DNA of 64,000 nt from Arthrobacter sp. (GCA_031277795.1 JAITLQ010000001.1:1-64000), one strand, 5' to 3'; shown: positions 28,334 through 37,129, numbered from the stretch's first letter. Translations and numbers: made by a program. Notes: generated by a model from the sequence alone, not told the origin.

Positions 28334-28798
28334 CTAGGAGCGGTAATCGATCTCCAGCTCCGCGACGTCCTGGTCCTCGAGATTGACCACGATGTTGTCC
28401 GGCGTGCGGGTCGTGAGCCAGATCAGCTCCTCAGTGCGCGAGGCGTTGCCCTCAATGTGCGGCATGAACGGTGGCACCGAGACGAAGTCACCCTCCTCCA
28501 GGTACACGATGTTCTCGTAGCGCTCGCCGAAGCGGATGAAGCCGCGGCCCTTGAACACGTAGCCGCCCGTCTGCGCTTCACCGTGGTGGTGGGCATCGGA
28601 GATCTCGCCCGGCCCCGTGTAGACCTTGCCGAACCACAGTCGATTGGCGGCGGGGGAGTTCTCGCGCGAGACGCCGGAGATGCGGCGGGCCTTGGCGGTC
28701 TGGCCTGGGGCCTCCTCCAGCTCGGCGGCGCGATGCACGCGGAACTGATCCACGTTGCGCGTGATGTCGAAGACGTCCTCGGTGGTGGTGTTGCTCAT
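28334..28798 (-). CDS. Cupin-domain protein
   Basis: A 154-residue single cupin. Motif 1 is GEISDAHHHGEAQTGGYVFKGRGF (a His triad and Glu as likely metal ligands) and motif 2 is GDFVSVPPFMPHIEGN with a fourth histidine, so a metal-bound active site is likely. It could be an isomerase, dioxygenase or lactone-acting enzyme; sequence alone does not tell. ATG 28798 follows AAAGGAG. Third gene of the minus-strand operon with MaoC and acyl-CoA dehydrogenase, so it probably serves the same catabolic pathway. Confidence 0.85.
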   Translation of the reverse strand: MSNTTTEDVFDITRNVDQFRVHRAAELEEAPGQTAKARRISGVSRENSPAANRLWFGKVYTGPGEISDAHHHGEAQTGGYVFKGRGFIRFGERYENIVYLEEGDFVSVPPFMPHIEGNASRTEELIWLTTRTPDNIVVNLEDQDVAELEIDYRS

Positions 28799-28828
28799 GG
28801 TGTTGCTCCTTTCAGCGGGGGTGGATGT

Positions 28829-30070
28829 TCAGTAGGACCGCGGGAGTCCGAGGTGCTTCTCGCCGATGGCGTTGCGGATCATCTCGTCGGTCAAGGGGGC
28901 AAAGGTGTAGAGCCTTGCGTCGCGGAAGTAGCGCTGCATGGCGCCTTGGCGCAGGAAGCCCCAGCCGCCCATGACCCGCATGCCGGTGTCGGTGACGGTG
29001 GTCGCGGCTTCGGAGGCCGCGAGTTTGGCCAGGGCGGAGAGCGTCTCGTTGGCGCCGCCCGTGGCCGCGTCGGACTGCTCCGCTGCGTTGGCCAGCAGCA
29101 GCCCGGCCGACTCGACGCGCAGGCTCGCGTCGACGAGGGCGTGCTGCAGAGCCTGGAAGGCGCCGATGTCCCGGCCGAACGCCTGCCGGCTCCCGGCGTG
29201 ACCCACGGCGTGGCTCAGGGCGCCGCGGGCGATGCCGAGGGCAACGGCGGCACCGTTGAGGCGCTCGCCGTTGAGCGTTGCGAGGACGTGGCGGAAGCCG
29301 CGCTCCGGCTCGCCGAGGACGGCGTCCTCGCCGATGCGGACATCGTCGAAGACCAAGTCGGCCTGTTCAAGGGCACGGATGCCCATCGTGTCGATGGGGG
29401 TGGAGCTGATGCCCGGCGTGGAACGCGGCACCACAAACATGGTGATGCCGTCGATCGCGGCGCGGTGCTCATCCGAGGTCCGTGCGAGGACGATGAGGAA
29501 GTCGGCCGTGGAGGCGCCGCCGATCCATTTCTTTGCGCCATCCAGCCGGTAGCCGCCCCCGGGGAGGCGCGTGGCGGTGGTACGCATGGCGCGGGCCACG
29601 TCGGTGCCGCCGCCCGGCTCGGAGAGGCAGAAGGACATGCGGGCCTGGCCGGCGAGCAGTGGCTCAAGGTAGGCGCGCTGCTGCTCCTCGTTGCCGTAGC
29701 GGTGCAGGAGCTCCACTCCCATGTACTGCACCACGATGCTGACGGCCACGGAGGTAGCGCCCGCGCCGAGTTCCTCGAGCACGGTGGTCTGGCTGACGTG
29801 CGAGGGACCGCGTCCGCCTGGCACCGTCTCGAGCCGGATGAGGCCCTCCTGTGCCAGGGCTTGGTACAGCCCGGCGTCGTAGACCTCGTCCTCGTCGTGC
29901 TGCGTGAGGGCCGCGTGGCTCGTGCTGGAGGCCAGAACGCGGCGCACGCGTTCGCGAAGCTCGGTGACCTGGGCGGATTCCGGGCGGATCCCAGGAAGCA
30001 CGACGGCGCGCGTCGGCTCGAGTGGATCGGGAGCCTGGGTGGGGGCTGGGTGTGGGGCGGTGGTACTCAT
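28829..30070 (-). CDS. Acyl-CoA dehydrogenase
   Basis: A 413-residue FAD enzyme of the acyl-CoA dehydrogenase fold: MSFCLSEPGGGTDVARAM and KKWIGGASTADF (flavin and substrate loop), RQAFGRDIGAFQALQHALVD, and the C-terminal MRVMGGWGFLRQGAMQRYFRDARLYTF with G-W-G-F-x-(x)6-Y-FRDA. It probably forms the C2-C3 double bond of a CoA ester and hands electrons to ETF. By neighbourhood it matches FadE19 of the M. tuberculosis leucine/isovalerate locus. ATG 30070 overlaps the MaoC stop (ATGA). About 30 N-terminal residues are Pro/Thr-rich and extra. Confidence 0.92.
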   Translation of the reverse strand: MSTTAPHPAPTQAPDPLEPTRAVVLPGIRPESAQVTELRERVRRVLASSTSHAALTQHDEDEVYDAGLYQALAQEGLIRLETVPGGRGPSHVSQTTVLEELGAGATSVAVSIVVQYMGVELLHRYGNEEQQRAYLEPLLAGQARMSFCLSEPGGGTDVARAMRTTATRLPGGGYRLDGAKKWIGGASTADFLIVLARTSDEHRAAIDGITMFVVPRSTPGISSTPIDTMGIRALEQADLVFDDVRIGEDAVLGEPERGFRHVLATLNGERLNGAAVALGIARGALSHAVGHAGSRQAFGRDIGAFQALQHALVDASLRVESAGLLLANAAEQSDAATGGANETLSALAKLAASEAATTVTDTGMRVMGGWGFLRQGAMQRYFRDARLYTFAPLTDEMIRNAIGEKHLGLPRSY

Positions 30071-30582
30071 GCGCCCTCTCCTGGGGTGAGGTGGGTGGTC
30101 GGAGCCGGGGCACCGGTGGCGATGAGGAAGCGGCTCTCGAAGGTCATGACGCGCGTCCCGTCTTGCTTGAGCACGGTGTAGCGCAGGGCCCAGAGGCCGC
30201 GGTCGGGGCGGCTGGTGAGCCGCGCCTCGATGACCTCTGCGCTGACGCTCAGGGTGTCCCCGATGAAGACGGGCGCCTGGGCGCGGACCTCGTCGAGCCC
30301 CAGCCAGGCAACCACATGAGTGAAATAGCCGGTTTGAGTCATGAGGCCCAAGGAAAGGGACAGGGTGAGGGGGCCGTGTGTGATGCGCTGCCCAAAGTCG
30401 GTGGAGGACGCGTATTCGGCGTCCAAGTGGAGGGAGACGAGGTCTCCCGTGAGCCCGGCCCAGTTGACCAGGTGCGCCTCGGACACCGTGATGCCTGGGG
30501 CGTCGATGACGTCCCCTTGGCGCAGGTCGTCCCAGTAGTGCTCGGGGCGACCCAGGCGTCTGGCTGCTGCTGTTGCGCTCAT
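30067..30582 (-). CDS. MaoC-like (R)-hydratase/dehydratase
   Basis: A 171-residue hot-dog-fold protein with the MaoC hydratase signature: VSEAHLVNWAGLTGDLVSLHLDAEYASSTDFGQRITHGPLTLSLSLGL, where the D of TGD and the H of the LHLD box are the expected catalytic pair, and APVFIGDTLSVSAEVIEARLTSR. It would hydrate an enoyl-CoA. First gene of the minus-strand catabolic operon; ATG 30582 is divergent from the carboxylase gene across a 130-bp promoter region with a TetR-type site. Differs from the second MaoC protein at 39974, which lacks the canonical pair. Confidence 0.9.
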   Translation of the reverse strand: MSATAAARRLGRPEHYWDDLRQGDVIDAPGITVSEAHLVNWAGLTGDLVSLHLDAEYASSTDFGQRITHGPLTLSLSLGLMTQTGYFTHVVAWLGLDEVRAQAPVFIGDTLSVSAEVIEARLTSRPDRGLWALRYTVLKQDGTRVMTFESRFLIATGAPAPTTHLTPGEGA

Positions 30583-30633
30583 GGCGCGCTCTCCTTTCGG
30601 CTGCTGTGACCCGAGGGTCGATGGCGTTCACTC

Positions 30634-30661
30634 TAGACTAGCGAACGCTTGTTCGTATACT
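30634..30661. promoter_or_regulatory. Divergent promoters with TetR-type operator, site 1
   Basis: Perfect inverted repeat CGAAC-GCTT-GTTCG (30642-30655). On the plus strand TATACT (30656-30661) is a good -10 box for the carboxylase gene; on the minus strand TAGTCT (30640-30635) is one for the MaoC operon. The palindrome sits between both -10 boxes, so one repressor could silence both directions. The 12-mer CGAACGCTTGTT recurs at 35488. Confidence 0.65.
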
Positions 30662-30712
30662 GGTGGTCACCACAAACGCCGCGCGAGTGCGACGGTGAGC
30701 GAAAGGAACACG

Positions 30713-32293
30713 ATGACCGACATGATCCTTGAGGCGGGCGCCGCGCCGGCCTCCGCGGCTCAGAGCCCCACTGTGCATGAGCGACTGCAGAGCACCCTCG
30801 AAGCCGCGCGCCTGGGCGGCTCCGAGAAGAACCGGGCCAAGATCAAGGCCTCCGGCAAGCTCCTGGTGCGCGAGCGCCTCGCGTTGCTCTTCGACAACGA
30901 CGAGTACGTCGAGGATGGGCTCTTGGCCCGCTTCGAGGACGGCCTGCCAGGCGACGCTGTGGTGACCGCTTTCGGTAAGGTGGACGGCCGCGAGGTCTGC
31001 GTCATCGCCAACGACTACAGCGTGAAGGCGGGCACCTGGGGCAACCGCACCTTCGAGAAGATCACCGGGGCGCAGCTCAAGGCCGACGCGGCCGGCGTGC
31101 CGATCGTCTACCTCTTCGACTCTGCTGGTGCGCGCATCGACGAGCAGTTCGAGTCCTTCGCCGGGCGCCATGCCTGGGGCAACATCTTCTACAACCAGGT
31201 CCAGATCTCTGGGCGCGTCCCACAGGTCTGCGCCCTCTTTGGCCCCTCGCCCGCCGGCTCCGCTTATGTCCCCGCCCTGTGCGATCTGACCGTCATGGTC
31301 AGGGGCAATGCCACCGCCTACCTCGGCTCGCCCCGCCTGGCCGAGATGGTCACGGGCGAGAAGGTGACGCTCGAGGAGATGGGCGGCGCCGAGATGCACT
31401 GCACCGTGTCCGGCCTGGGCGACGTGCTCGTTGAGAATGACGAAGAGGCGATCAACGCGCTGCGCGTGTGGCTCTCCTACCTGCCGGCCCACTGGGAGTC
31501 GCAGCCGCCGCTGGCAGCCCCCGTGGCGCCGCGTGAGGGTCGCTCGCTCGAGGAGATCGTGCCCCTTCGTGAGGCCGAGGTCTTCGACATGGAGGAGTTC
31601 GTCGAGTCCCTCGTGGACGCCGAGAGCTGGTTCCCCTACAAGGAGCTCTTCGCCCCCGAAATGCTCACGGGCTTCGCCCGCATCGACGGCCGCGCCGTGG
31701 GGCTCGTTGGCAACCAGCCAACGCACATGGGCGGCTCGATCTTCCCCGACTCCTCGGACAAGGCGGCCCGCTTCATCTGGATCTGCAACGCCTACAACAT
31801 TCCGATCGTGTTCCTCGTGGACATCGCCGGCTACATGATCGGCTCGGCGGTGGAGCGCCAGGGCATCATCCGCCACGGTGCCAAGATGATCTTTGCCGTC
31901 TCCGAGGCGCGGGTGCCGCGCATCACCGTGCTCGTGCGCAAGGCTTACGGCGGCGGCTACCTGGCGATGTCGGGTGCCCCCATGAATCCGGATGCCGTCA
32001 TCGCCCTGCCCACGGCTCGCCCCGCCCTCATGGGGCCGGACGCCGCGGTCAACGGGATCTACTACAACCAGATCCACGAGATCGAGGACCCCGTCGAGCG
32101 TGCCGCCTTCGTGGCGCAGAAGCACGCCGAGTACGCCGAGGGCATCGATGTCTTCAAGATCGCCAACGCCAACGCCGTGGAGGCGGTGGTCCCCGCCAAC
32201 GAGCTGCGCGCCGACCTGAGCCGTCGGCTGGGTCTGTACACGCGCCGTCGCCCGGCACCCTCTGAGCGCCGCCAGGCGGTGACGCCGGCATGA
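30713..32293 (+). CDS. accD1: Acyl-CoA carboxylase, carboxyltransferase (beta) subunit
   Basis: Transfers CO2 from carboxybiotin to an acyl-CoA. The 526-residue two-domain crotonase-fold protein is full length: GKLLVRERLALLFD, FDSAGARIDEQ, and the second half with GFARIDGRAVGLVGNQP, GGSIFPDSSDKAARFIWICNAYNIPIVFLVDIAGYMIGSAVER and RKAYGGGYLAMSG. It belongs to the methylcrotonyl/propionyl group rather than the acetyl-CoA group. The alpha subunit is at 37258 in another unit of the same island. ATG 30713 behind GAAAGGAA. By context it is the AccD1-like methylcrotonyl-CoA carboxylase partner; substrate not proven. Confidence 0.9.
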   Translation: MTDMILEAGAAPASAAQSPTVHERLQSTLEAARLGGSEKNRAKIKASGKLLVRERLALLFDNDEYVEDGLLARFEDGLPGDAVVTAFGKVDGREVCVIANDYSVKAGTWGNRTFEKITGAQLKADAAGVPIVYLFDSAGARIDEQFESFAGRHAWGNIFYNQVQISGRVPQVCALFGPSPAGSAYVPALCDLTVMVRGNATAYLGSPRLAEMVTGEKVTLEEMGGAEMHCTVSGLGDVLVENDEEAINALRVWLSYLPAHWESQPPLAAPVAPREGRSLEEIVPLREAEVFDMEEFVESLVDAESWFPYKELFAPEMLTGFARIDGRAVGLVGNQPTHMGGSIFPDSSDKAARFIWICNAYNIPIVFLVDIAGYMIGSAVERQGIIRHGAKMIFAVSEARVPRITVLVRKAYGGGYLAMSGAPMNPDAVIALPTARPALMGPDAAVNGIYYNQIHEIEDPVERAAFVAQKHAEYAEGIDVFKIANANAVEAVVPANELRADLSRRLGLYTRRRPAPSERRQAVTPA

Positions 32294-32628
32294 GCGGGGC
32301 GCCCGGGAATGAGGGGTGGCTCAAGATCGTGGCCGTCGTGAAGAAGCGCGATGACCTCTCCCGCGAGGAGTTCCTGCACGAATGGCACGAGGTGCATCCG
32401 CGACTCGTCCGCGCGCTGCCAGGCCTGCGCCAGTACCGGCAGAACCCCAGCATCGAGCACCACAGCGCGTGGCCCTTCGATGGGATCGCCGAGCTGTTCT
32501 TCGACTCGAAGGCCGCCATCGCCGCGGCCTATGCCGGGCCGGAGGCCAAGGCGCTCTTTGAACACGAGGAGCGGTTCCTGGGGGAGGTGACCTGGAGCAT
32601 CACCCAGGAGCGTGAGATCGAGCTCTAG
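32290..32628 (+). CDS. EthD-domain protein
   Basis: A 112-residue ferredoxin-like dimeric alpha-beta barrel protein: WLKIVAVVKKRDDLSREEFLHEWHEVHPRLVRALPGLRQYRQNP is the EthD hallmark with the conserved W-x-x-x-H-x-x-L. Such proteins occur in catabolic and polyketide clusters and in etherdegrading loci; most have no known reaction, some are cyclases or help cofactor handling. Coupled to the carboxylase gene by an ATGA overlap, so it belongs to the pathway. Closed by the terminator at 32651. Confidence 0.85.
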   Translation: MSGAPGNEGWLKIVAVVKKRDDLSREEFLHEWHEVHPRLVRALPGLRQYRQNPSIEHHSAWPFDGIAELFFDSKAAIAAAYAGPEAKALFEHEERFLGEVTWSITQEREIEL

Positions 32629-32650
32629 CGGGCTCGGATCGCAAACAACC

Positions 32651-32686
32651 TGAGAGGGGCGTCTCCCGTAGGAGGTGCCCCTCTCA
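32651..32686. terminator. Terminator between EthD and SDR genes
   Basis: TGAGAGGGGC (32651-32660) pairs with GCCCCTCTCA (32677-32686), with an inner CTCC/GGAG pair. It lies between convergent genes and serves both. Confidence 0.8.
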
Positions 32687-32713
32687 CGTGCCCGGCTGTC
32701 GCAGCCGGCCAGC

Positions 32714-33469
32714 TCAGTCCTCGATGAGCTGGTAGACCCGCGTGGCGCCGCCGTCGATCAGCAGGTCGGCACCGTTGATGCTGCGCGCGTCGTCGCTGAC
32801 GAGGAACGCGGCCAGGGCGCCGATCTCCTCAGGGTCGATGATCTTGCCGGTTGGCACTTTGCGCTCGACCTCGTCCCGGACTGCCTGGATGACCATGGGG
32901 GTGTCCACCACGCCTGGGCAGATGGAGTTGATGGTGACGCCCGTGCGGCGCAGATCAACTGTGAGGGAGCGCGTGAGGTTGGACAGCCCGGCCTTCGACG
33001 CCGCGTAGCTCGGGTAGGGATAGCCCGTCACACCGGCAATCGAGGAGATGTTGATGATGCGGCCCCAACCCGCCTCCACCATGGCGGGGGAGAACGCTCG
33101 GATGAGCCGGAAGGGTCCCTCGAGGTTGATCTCCAACGCCAGGCGGAAGGACTCGGAGCTCGTGTCCTCCATGAACTTGCGATCAAGGATGCCCGCGGCG
33201 TTCACGAGCACCTCCACGGCGTGGCCGTCCGCGGTCACCGCGTCCCACAGGGCCTGGACCGAGGCGTCATCAGTGACGTCCAGCGCGTAGCCTGCGGACG
33301 GGTAGCCCTGGGCGTCCAGGCGATCGGCGGCGGCCTGCGCGGCCTCCAGGTGTAGATCGGCGCAGAGCACCGTGTGGCCGGCGGCGGCAAGGCGCTGGTT
33401 GATCCCGGCGCACATGCCGCCGGCTGCGCCAGTGACGAGGACGGTGCGCGAGGTGGGGGAGGCGGTCAT
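32714..33469 (-). CDS. Short-chain dehydrogenase/reductase
   Basis: A 251-residue classical SDR: cofactor loop TGAAGGMCAGI near the N-terminus, an aspartate after strand beta-2 (CADLH), NAAG, active-site serine in INISSIAG, YxxxK as YAASK, and NSICPGVVDTPM. The acidic CADLH position points to NAD rather than NADP. It oxidises or reduces an alcohol/ketone, perhaps a 3-hydroxyacyl-CoA. It lies 19 bp behind the OYE gene in the same minus-strand operon. Confidence 0.9.
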   Translation of the reverse strand: MTASPTSRTVLVTGAAGGMCAGINQRLAAAGHTVLCADLHLEAAQAAADRLDAQGYPSAGYALDVTDDASVQALWDAVTADGHAVEVLVNAAGILDRKFMEDTSSESFRLALEINLEGPFRLIRAFSPAMVEAGWGRIINISSIAGVTGYPYPSYAASKAGLSNLTRSLTVDLRRTGVTINSICPGVVDTPMVIQAVRDEVERKVPTGKIIDPEEIGALAAFLVSDDARSINGADLLIDGGATRVYQLIED

Positions 33470-33488
33470 GGTGTTCCTTTCAGGAGGC

Positions 33489-34580
33489 TCAGGCGTAAGC
33501 CGGGTAGCTGGTGTAGCCCTCGGCCCCGCCGCTATAGAACGTGCGCGGTTGCGGTGTGGCCCAGGGGAGGGCGCCGCTGATGCGCTCCACGAGGTCCGGG
33601 TTGGCGATGAAGGGGCGCCCAAAGCCGATCAGGTCGGCGGTGCCGGCGGCGAGCAACGTTTCGGCGCTCGGCGTCCCGTGGCCGCCCGTGCTGATGAGCG
33701 CCCCGTCGAACAGGGGGCGCAGGGTGCTCGTGTCGACGCGCACGGGCGCAGCGTCGCTCGCGTCCGTTGCCCCCGCGATGTTTGGCTCCACGAGGTGGAG
33801 GTAGCCCAGCCCCTTCCCGGACAGGGAGGAAACCACGTGGGAGAAGAGCCCCGGCTTGTCGGCGTCATCGACGTCCATCCACGTGGAGGACGGCGAGAGG
33901 CGCACACCGATGCGGGCGGTCGGCACCTCGACACTCACGGCCTCGAGCACCTCGTGCAGGAAGCGGGACCTGCCAGCCGGGCCGCCGCCGTAGGCGTCGG
34001 TGCGGCGGTTGGCGGAGCGGTGGAGGAACTGATCGATGAGGTAGCCGTTGGCTCCGTGAATCTCCACGCCGTCGAAACCGGCCATGATGGCCCGCCTCGC
34101 AGCTGCAGCAAAGTCGCCGACGATGGCACGGATCTCCTGCGTGCTCAGGGCGCGAGGCGTCTCGAAGCGGAGCTTGTCCGGGCGGGCGTAATAGGAGTAG
34201 CCGGTGATGGGCACGGCACTCGGACCGCCGGGTGGGGCACCGTCCGGCTGCACGCTTGAGTGAGACTGGCGCCCCACATGCCACAGCTGCGCCACGATGA
34301 GTCCGCCCCGCCGGTGCACTGCCTCGGTGATGGCGGACCAGGGCGCAATGTGGGCGTCGCTGAAGAGCCCAGGCACGTTGCGGTAAGACGCGCCTTGTGG
34401 AGAAACGACGATGCCCTCCGAGACGATGAGGCCGGCCGAGGCGCGTTGCTCGTAGTAGCGAAGCATGAGCTCGTTGGCACTCGCATCCGCCTCGGCGCGT
34501 GAGCGCGTGAGCGGGGCCATGACCACGCGGTTGCGGAGGGCCCAGGGCCCAAGGCGCAGGGGGGAGAGCAAACTGGACAT
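33489..34580 (-). CDS. Old-yellow-enzyme family ene-reductase
   Basis: A 363-residue FMN TIM-barrel protein. It has NRVVMAPLTRSRA (FMN site), AQLWHVGRQS, the active-site pair in VEIHGANGYLIDQFLHRSANRRTDAYGG (H-x-x-N type), IGVRLSP and FGRPFIANPDL near the end. Such enzymes reduce activated C=C bonds with NAD(P)H. It is complete and of usual length. ATG 34580 behind GGAGG. The neighbouring TetR gene is divergent, and the shared 100 bp carry two operator-like sites. Confidence 0.92.
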   Translation of the reverse strand: MSSLLSPLRLGPWALRNRVVMAPLTRSRAEADASANELMLRYYEQRASAGLIVSEGIVVSPQGASYRNVPGLFSDAHIAPWSAITEAVHRRGGLIVAQLWHVGRQSHSSVQPDGAPPGGPSAVPITGYSYYARPDKLRFETPRALSTQEIRAIVGDFAAAARRAIMAGFDGVEIHGANGYLIDQFLHRSANRRTDAYGGGPAGRSRFLHEVLEAVSVEVPTARIGVRLSPSSTWMDVDDADKPGLFSHVVSSLSGKGLGYLHLVEPNIAGATDASDAAPVRVDTSTLRPLFDGALISTGGHGTPSAETLLAAGTADLIGFGRPFIANPDLVERISGALPWATPQPRTFYSGGAEGYTSYPAYA

Positions 34581-34594
34581 GCAACGGCCTCCGG

Positions 34595-34678
34595 AGCGTA
34601 CGATCGTTTGTTTGTAAGCATGATCGCGGCACGATGGTGTGTCAACAGGGGTGCGTGCGAGCGTTCGTCCTTTAGCAT
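34595..34678. promoter_or_regulatory. OYE/TetR divergent promoter region with sites 2 and 3
   Basis: Site 2, CGATCGTTTGTT (34601-34612), matches 10 of 12 bases of the CGAACGCTTGTT element and abuts TACGCT, a -10 candidate for the OYE gene (34600-34595). Site 3 is a half-site in reverse, AGCGTTCG (34660-34667), just before TAGCAT (34673-34678), a -10 candidate for the TetR gene. The arrangement suggests autoregulation. Confidence 0.5.
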
Positions 34679-34738
34679 GCGATGCATGAGGATCCCGTTC
34701 ACGAGACGGGGCACGAGGGCGAAAGGGGTGTAGGCGCG

Positions 34739-35362
34739 ATGCGATCGGGTCTCGACACTGCCAAGGTGATCCGCGACAAGGCGGCGGAGCTGTTCTTCGA
34801 GAAGGGCTACGACGCCACCACGCTGCGCGAGGTGGCGACGGCGGCTGGCTTGAAAGTGGGAAGCCTCTACAACCACATCGCCAGCAAGGAAGACCTCCTC
34901 CTGCAGGTCATGGGCGGCATCATCGACGACCTCGTCGAGCTGCAGCAGCAGGCCCTTGGGGTTGAAGGCGACGCCGTGGAGCGCCTGCGCGCCGTGATTG
35001 AGTGCCACATGCGCTTTCATGCCGAGCGGGCACGGGCCGTTTACATCGGCAATACCAATGTCCGCTCCCTCTCCGAGGGGCCGCGGGCGGAGATCGTTGC
35101 CAAGCGCAGTGCGTATGAGCGCATCCTCGAGGCGCAGATCGAGGCGGCGGGTGATGCCGGGTTGGTGCAGTTGATCGACGCCCGCCTGCACGCCTATTCC
35201 ATCGTTGCCCAGGGCTTCCATGTGGCCGGCTGGTACCGGGAGGGCGGCCGCAAGAGCCTGGATGACATCGTGGCCGACTACACCAAGATCGCCCTGCGCG
35301 AGCTCAAGGTCGTGGACGCTGACGAGCGGGTTGATGTGGCCCGGGCGCCCGCCGAGGCATAG
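34739..35362 (+). CDS. TetR-family transcriptional regulator
   Basis: A 207-residue repressor. The N-terminal helix-turn-helix is VIRDKAAELFFEKGYDATTLREVATAAGLKVGSLYNHIASKEDLLLQVM; the rest is the helical ligand domain. Effector is probably a CoA ester or acid of the island pathway. I start it at ATG 34739 because GAAAGGGG (34721-34728) precedes it and the -10 box at 34673 would place an earlier ATG (34682) at or before the transcript start. Probable target: the CGAAC-type sites at 30642, 34601, 34660 and 35488. It matches the TetR gene placed beside the M. tuberculosis accA1/accD1 locus. Confidence 0.92.
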   Translation: MRSGLDTAKVIRDKAAELFFEKGYDATTLREVATAAGLKVGSLYNHIASKEDLLLQVMGGIIDDLVELQQQALGVEGDAVERLRAVIECHMRFHAERARAVYIGNTNVRSLSEGPRAEIVAKRSAYERILEAQIEAAGDAGLVQLIDARLHAYSIVAQGFHVAGWYREGGRKSLDDIVADYTKIALRELKVVDADERVDVARAPAEA

Positions 35363-35399
35363 CCGGGGCCCGTGCGCCTGGCGTTGTGACGCAAAGAAC

Positions 35400-35422
35400 G
35401 GGGGCTTCGGCCCCCTTTTTTT
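35400..35422 (+). terminator. Canonical rho-independent terminator after tetR
   Basis: Stem GGGGGC/GCCCCC (35400-35405, 35410-35415) with a TTCG tetraloop and a seven-T run (35416-35422). The only textbook T-run terminator in this window. Confidence 0.95.
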
Positions 35423-35486
35423 GTGTGCTCAACGCACTCATGCTCTGATCGAAGGGAAGAGATTCACATCACATCTTGCGGAACTG

Positions 35487-35504
35487 ACGAACGCTTGTTA
35501 GTTT
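35487..35504 (+). promoter_or_regulatory. TetR-type operator, site 4, upstream of acyl-CoA synthetase operon
   Basis: ACGAAC-GCTT-GTTAGT (35487-35502), a near-palindrome sharing the exact 12-mer CGAACGCTTGTT with site 1. It overlaps TAGTTT (35499-35504), a -10 candidate, leaving a leader of about 75 bases before ATG 35588. Confidence 0.6.
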
Positions 35505-35587
35505 TTGTGAGTCGGCACGAGCACGCCTCGTTCGACCCCGGCGTTGAACCCAATGCCGTCCGCATCACTACCGTCAGGAGGAACGCC

Positions 35588-37129
35588 ATGCTCACCATTC
35601 CGGCTTGGCTGGACATCCACGCGGCGCGCCGCGGGGCGAGTGAGGCGCTGGTTGGGGCACACCGCCGCCTCAACTACGCCGAGCTCGCGCAGCGCTCCTG
35701 GTCCATGGCCCGGGGCCTCCATTCCCTGGGGGTCAGTCGCGGGTCCCACGTGGGAGTCCTCGCCTCCAACACGGTCTTCAATGCCGAGTCGTTCTTCTCC
35801 ATCGCCGCTGCCGGTGGCGTCTATGTCGCCTATAACTGGCGCTGGAGCGCCCACGAGCTGGCCGAGGGCATCCTCGAGACCGGCGCGGAGCTCATCCTCT
35901 GCGAGGCCGGATTCGCGCCGTTGCTCACGCAAGCCCTCCAGATCTTGGCGACCGACGCGGAAACGCTCCCCGCCGTCGTCGTGCAAGGTGAGGAAGAGGA
36001 GGCCCTCAGGGCCGCCCACCCCTCCTCACCCGTCCCCGTCACGGTGGGCCTCGAGGACCCGCTGTGCATCATCTACACGGGCGGCAGCACCGGGCGTTCC
36101 AAGGGCGTGGTGCTCTCGCACGGTGCCGCCATGGCCAACGCGCTCAACGAGATCGTTGACTGCCGGCTCGGCTCACGTCCCGAGGAGCGGGGGCTCATTG
36201 TGACCCCGCTCTTCCATTCCGCCGCCCTGCTGTGCTGGCTGCTCTCCCACTTTGTTGCCGGTGCAACGAGTGTCCTCGCCCCCAAGTTTGATGAGGAATC
36301 GTTCCAGGAGTGGGTGGAGAGCGAGCGCATCACCAACACGTTCATGATCCCCAATATGCTGCGCAAGATGATGGACGTGGGCGCGCTGGATGCCCCGGTG
36401 TTCAGGCGCCAACTCAAGGCGGTCCACACGGGCGCAGGCCTGCTGCGCATGCCAGACAAGCAGCTCTTCGCCGACGTGCTCCCGAGCGCCGACCTCTTCT
36501 TCCGCTACGGCCTCACGGAGGCCGGGCCGATGGTCACGCGTCTGCGCTCGGAGGACATGCTCGACCCGCGCGTGGACGGCTCGATCGGCCAGCCGTACTT
36601 CATGGTGCAGGCCCAGCTCCTCGACCCCGACGACCAGCCCGTGGCCCCCGGCGAGCTCGGCGAAATCTGCGTCAAGGGCCCTTCGCTGATGAGTGGCTAT
36701 TACGGGCGCCCGGAGGAGACCGCCGACGCCCTGCGCGGCGGCTGGCTTCACACGGGCGACCTCGCCACGCAGGACGAGCGCGGCTACTTCTACTTCCGCG
36801 ACCGCCTGAAGGAAATGATCAAGTCCGGCGGCGAGAACGTCTATGCGGCCGAGGTGGAGCAGACCCTTCACCTGCACCCGGCCGTGCTGGAGGCGGCGGT
36901 GGTGGGCGTTCCCGACCTGAAATGGGACGAGGAGGTCCGCGCGGCGGTGGTGCTGCGCACCGGCGCCACGGTCACGACCGAGGAGCTCAGCCAGTTCCTG
37001 CGCCAGCGCCTCGCCGGCTACAAGATCCCCAAACAGATGGTCTTCCTCGGGGCAGAGGCCCTACCGCGCTCCGCGGCCGGGAAGCTCGTCAAGGCTCGCC
37101 TGAAGCAGGACCTCGGCTGGATCGCCTGA
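35588..37129 (+). CDS. Acyl-CoA synthetase (AMP-forming)
   Basis: A 513-residue adenylate-forming ligase: ATP loop IIYTGGSTGRSKGVVLSH, FRYGLTEAGP (A5), GWLHTGDLATQDERGYFYFRDRLKEMIKSGGENVYAAEVE (A7-A8) and the C-terminal catalytic lysine in RSAAGKLVKARL. It would load the pathway acid onto CoA before dehydrogenation. In the M. tuberculosis locus the counterpart is FadD35. ATG 35588 follows AGGAGG. The next gene, the carboxylase alpha subunit, lies 128 bp downstream; that gap shows no clear signal. Confidence 0.92.
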   Translation: MLTIPAWLDIHAARRGASEALVGAHRRLNYAELAQRSWSMARGLHSLGVSRGSHVGVLASNTVFNAESFFSIAAAGGVYVAYNWRWSAHELAEGILETGAELILCEAGFAPLLTQALQILATDAETLPAVVVQGEEEEALRAAHPSSPVPVTVGLEDPLCIIYTGGSTGRSKGVVLSHGAAMANALNEIVDCRLGSRPEERGLIVTPLFHSAALLCWLLSHFVAGATSVLAPKFDEESFQEWVESERITNTFMIPNMLRKMMDVGALDAPVFRRQLKAVHTGAGLLRMPDKQLFADVLPSADLFFRYGLTEAGPMVTRLRSEDMLDPRVDGSIGQPYFMVQAQLLDPDDQPVAPGELGEICVKGPSLMSGYYGRPEETADALRGGWLHTGDLATQDERGYFYFRDRLKEMIKSGGENVYAAEVEQTLHLHPAVLEAAVVGVPDLKWDEEVRAAVVLRTGATVTTEELSQFLRQRLAGYKIPKQMVFLGAEALPRSAAGKLVKARLKQDLGWIA

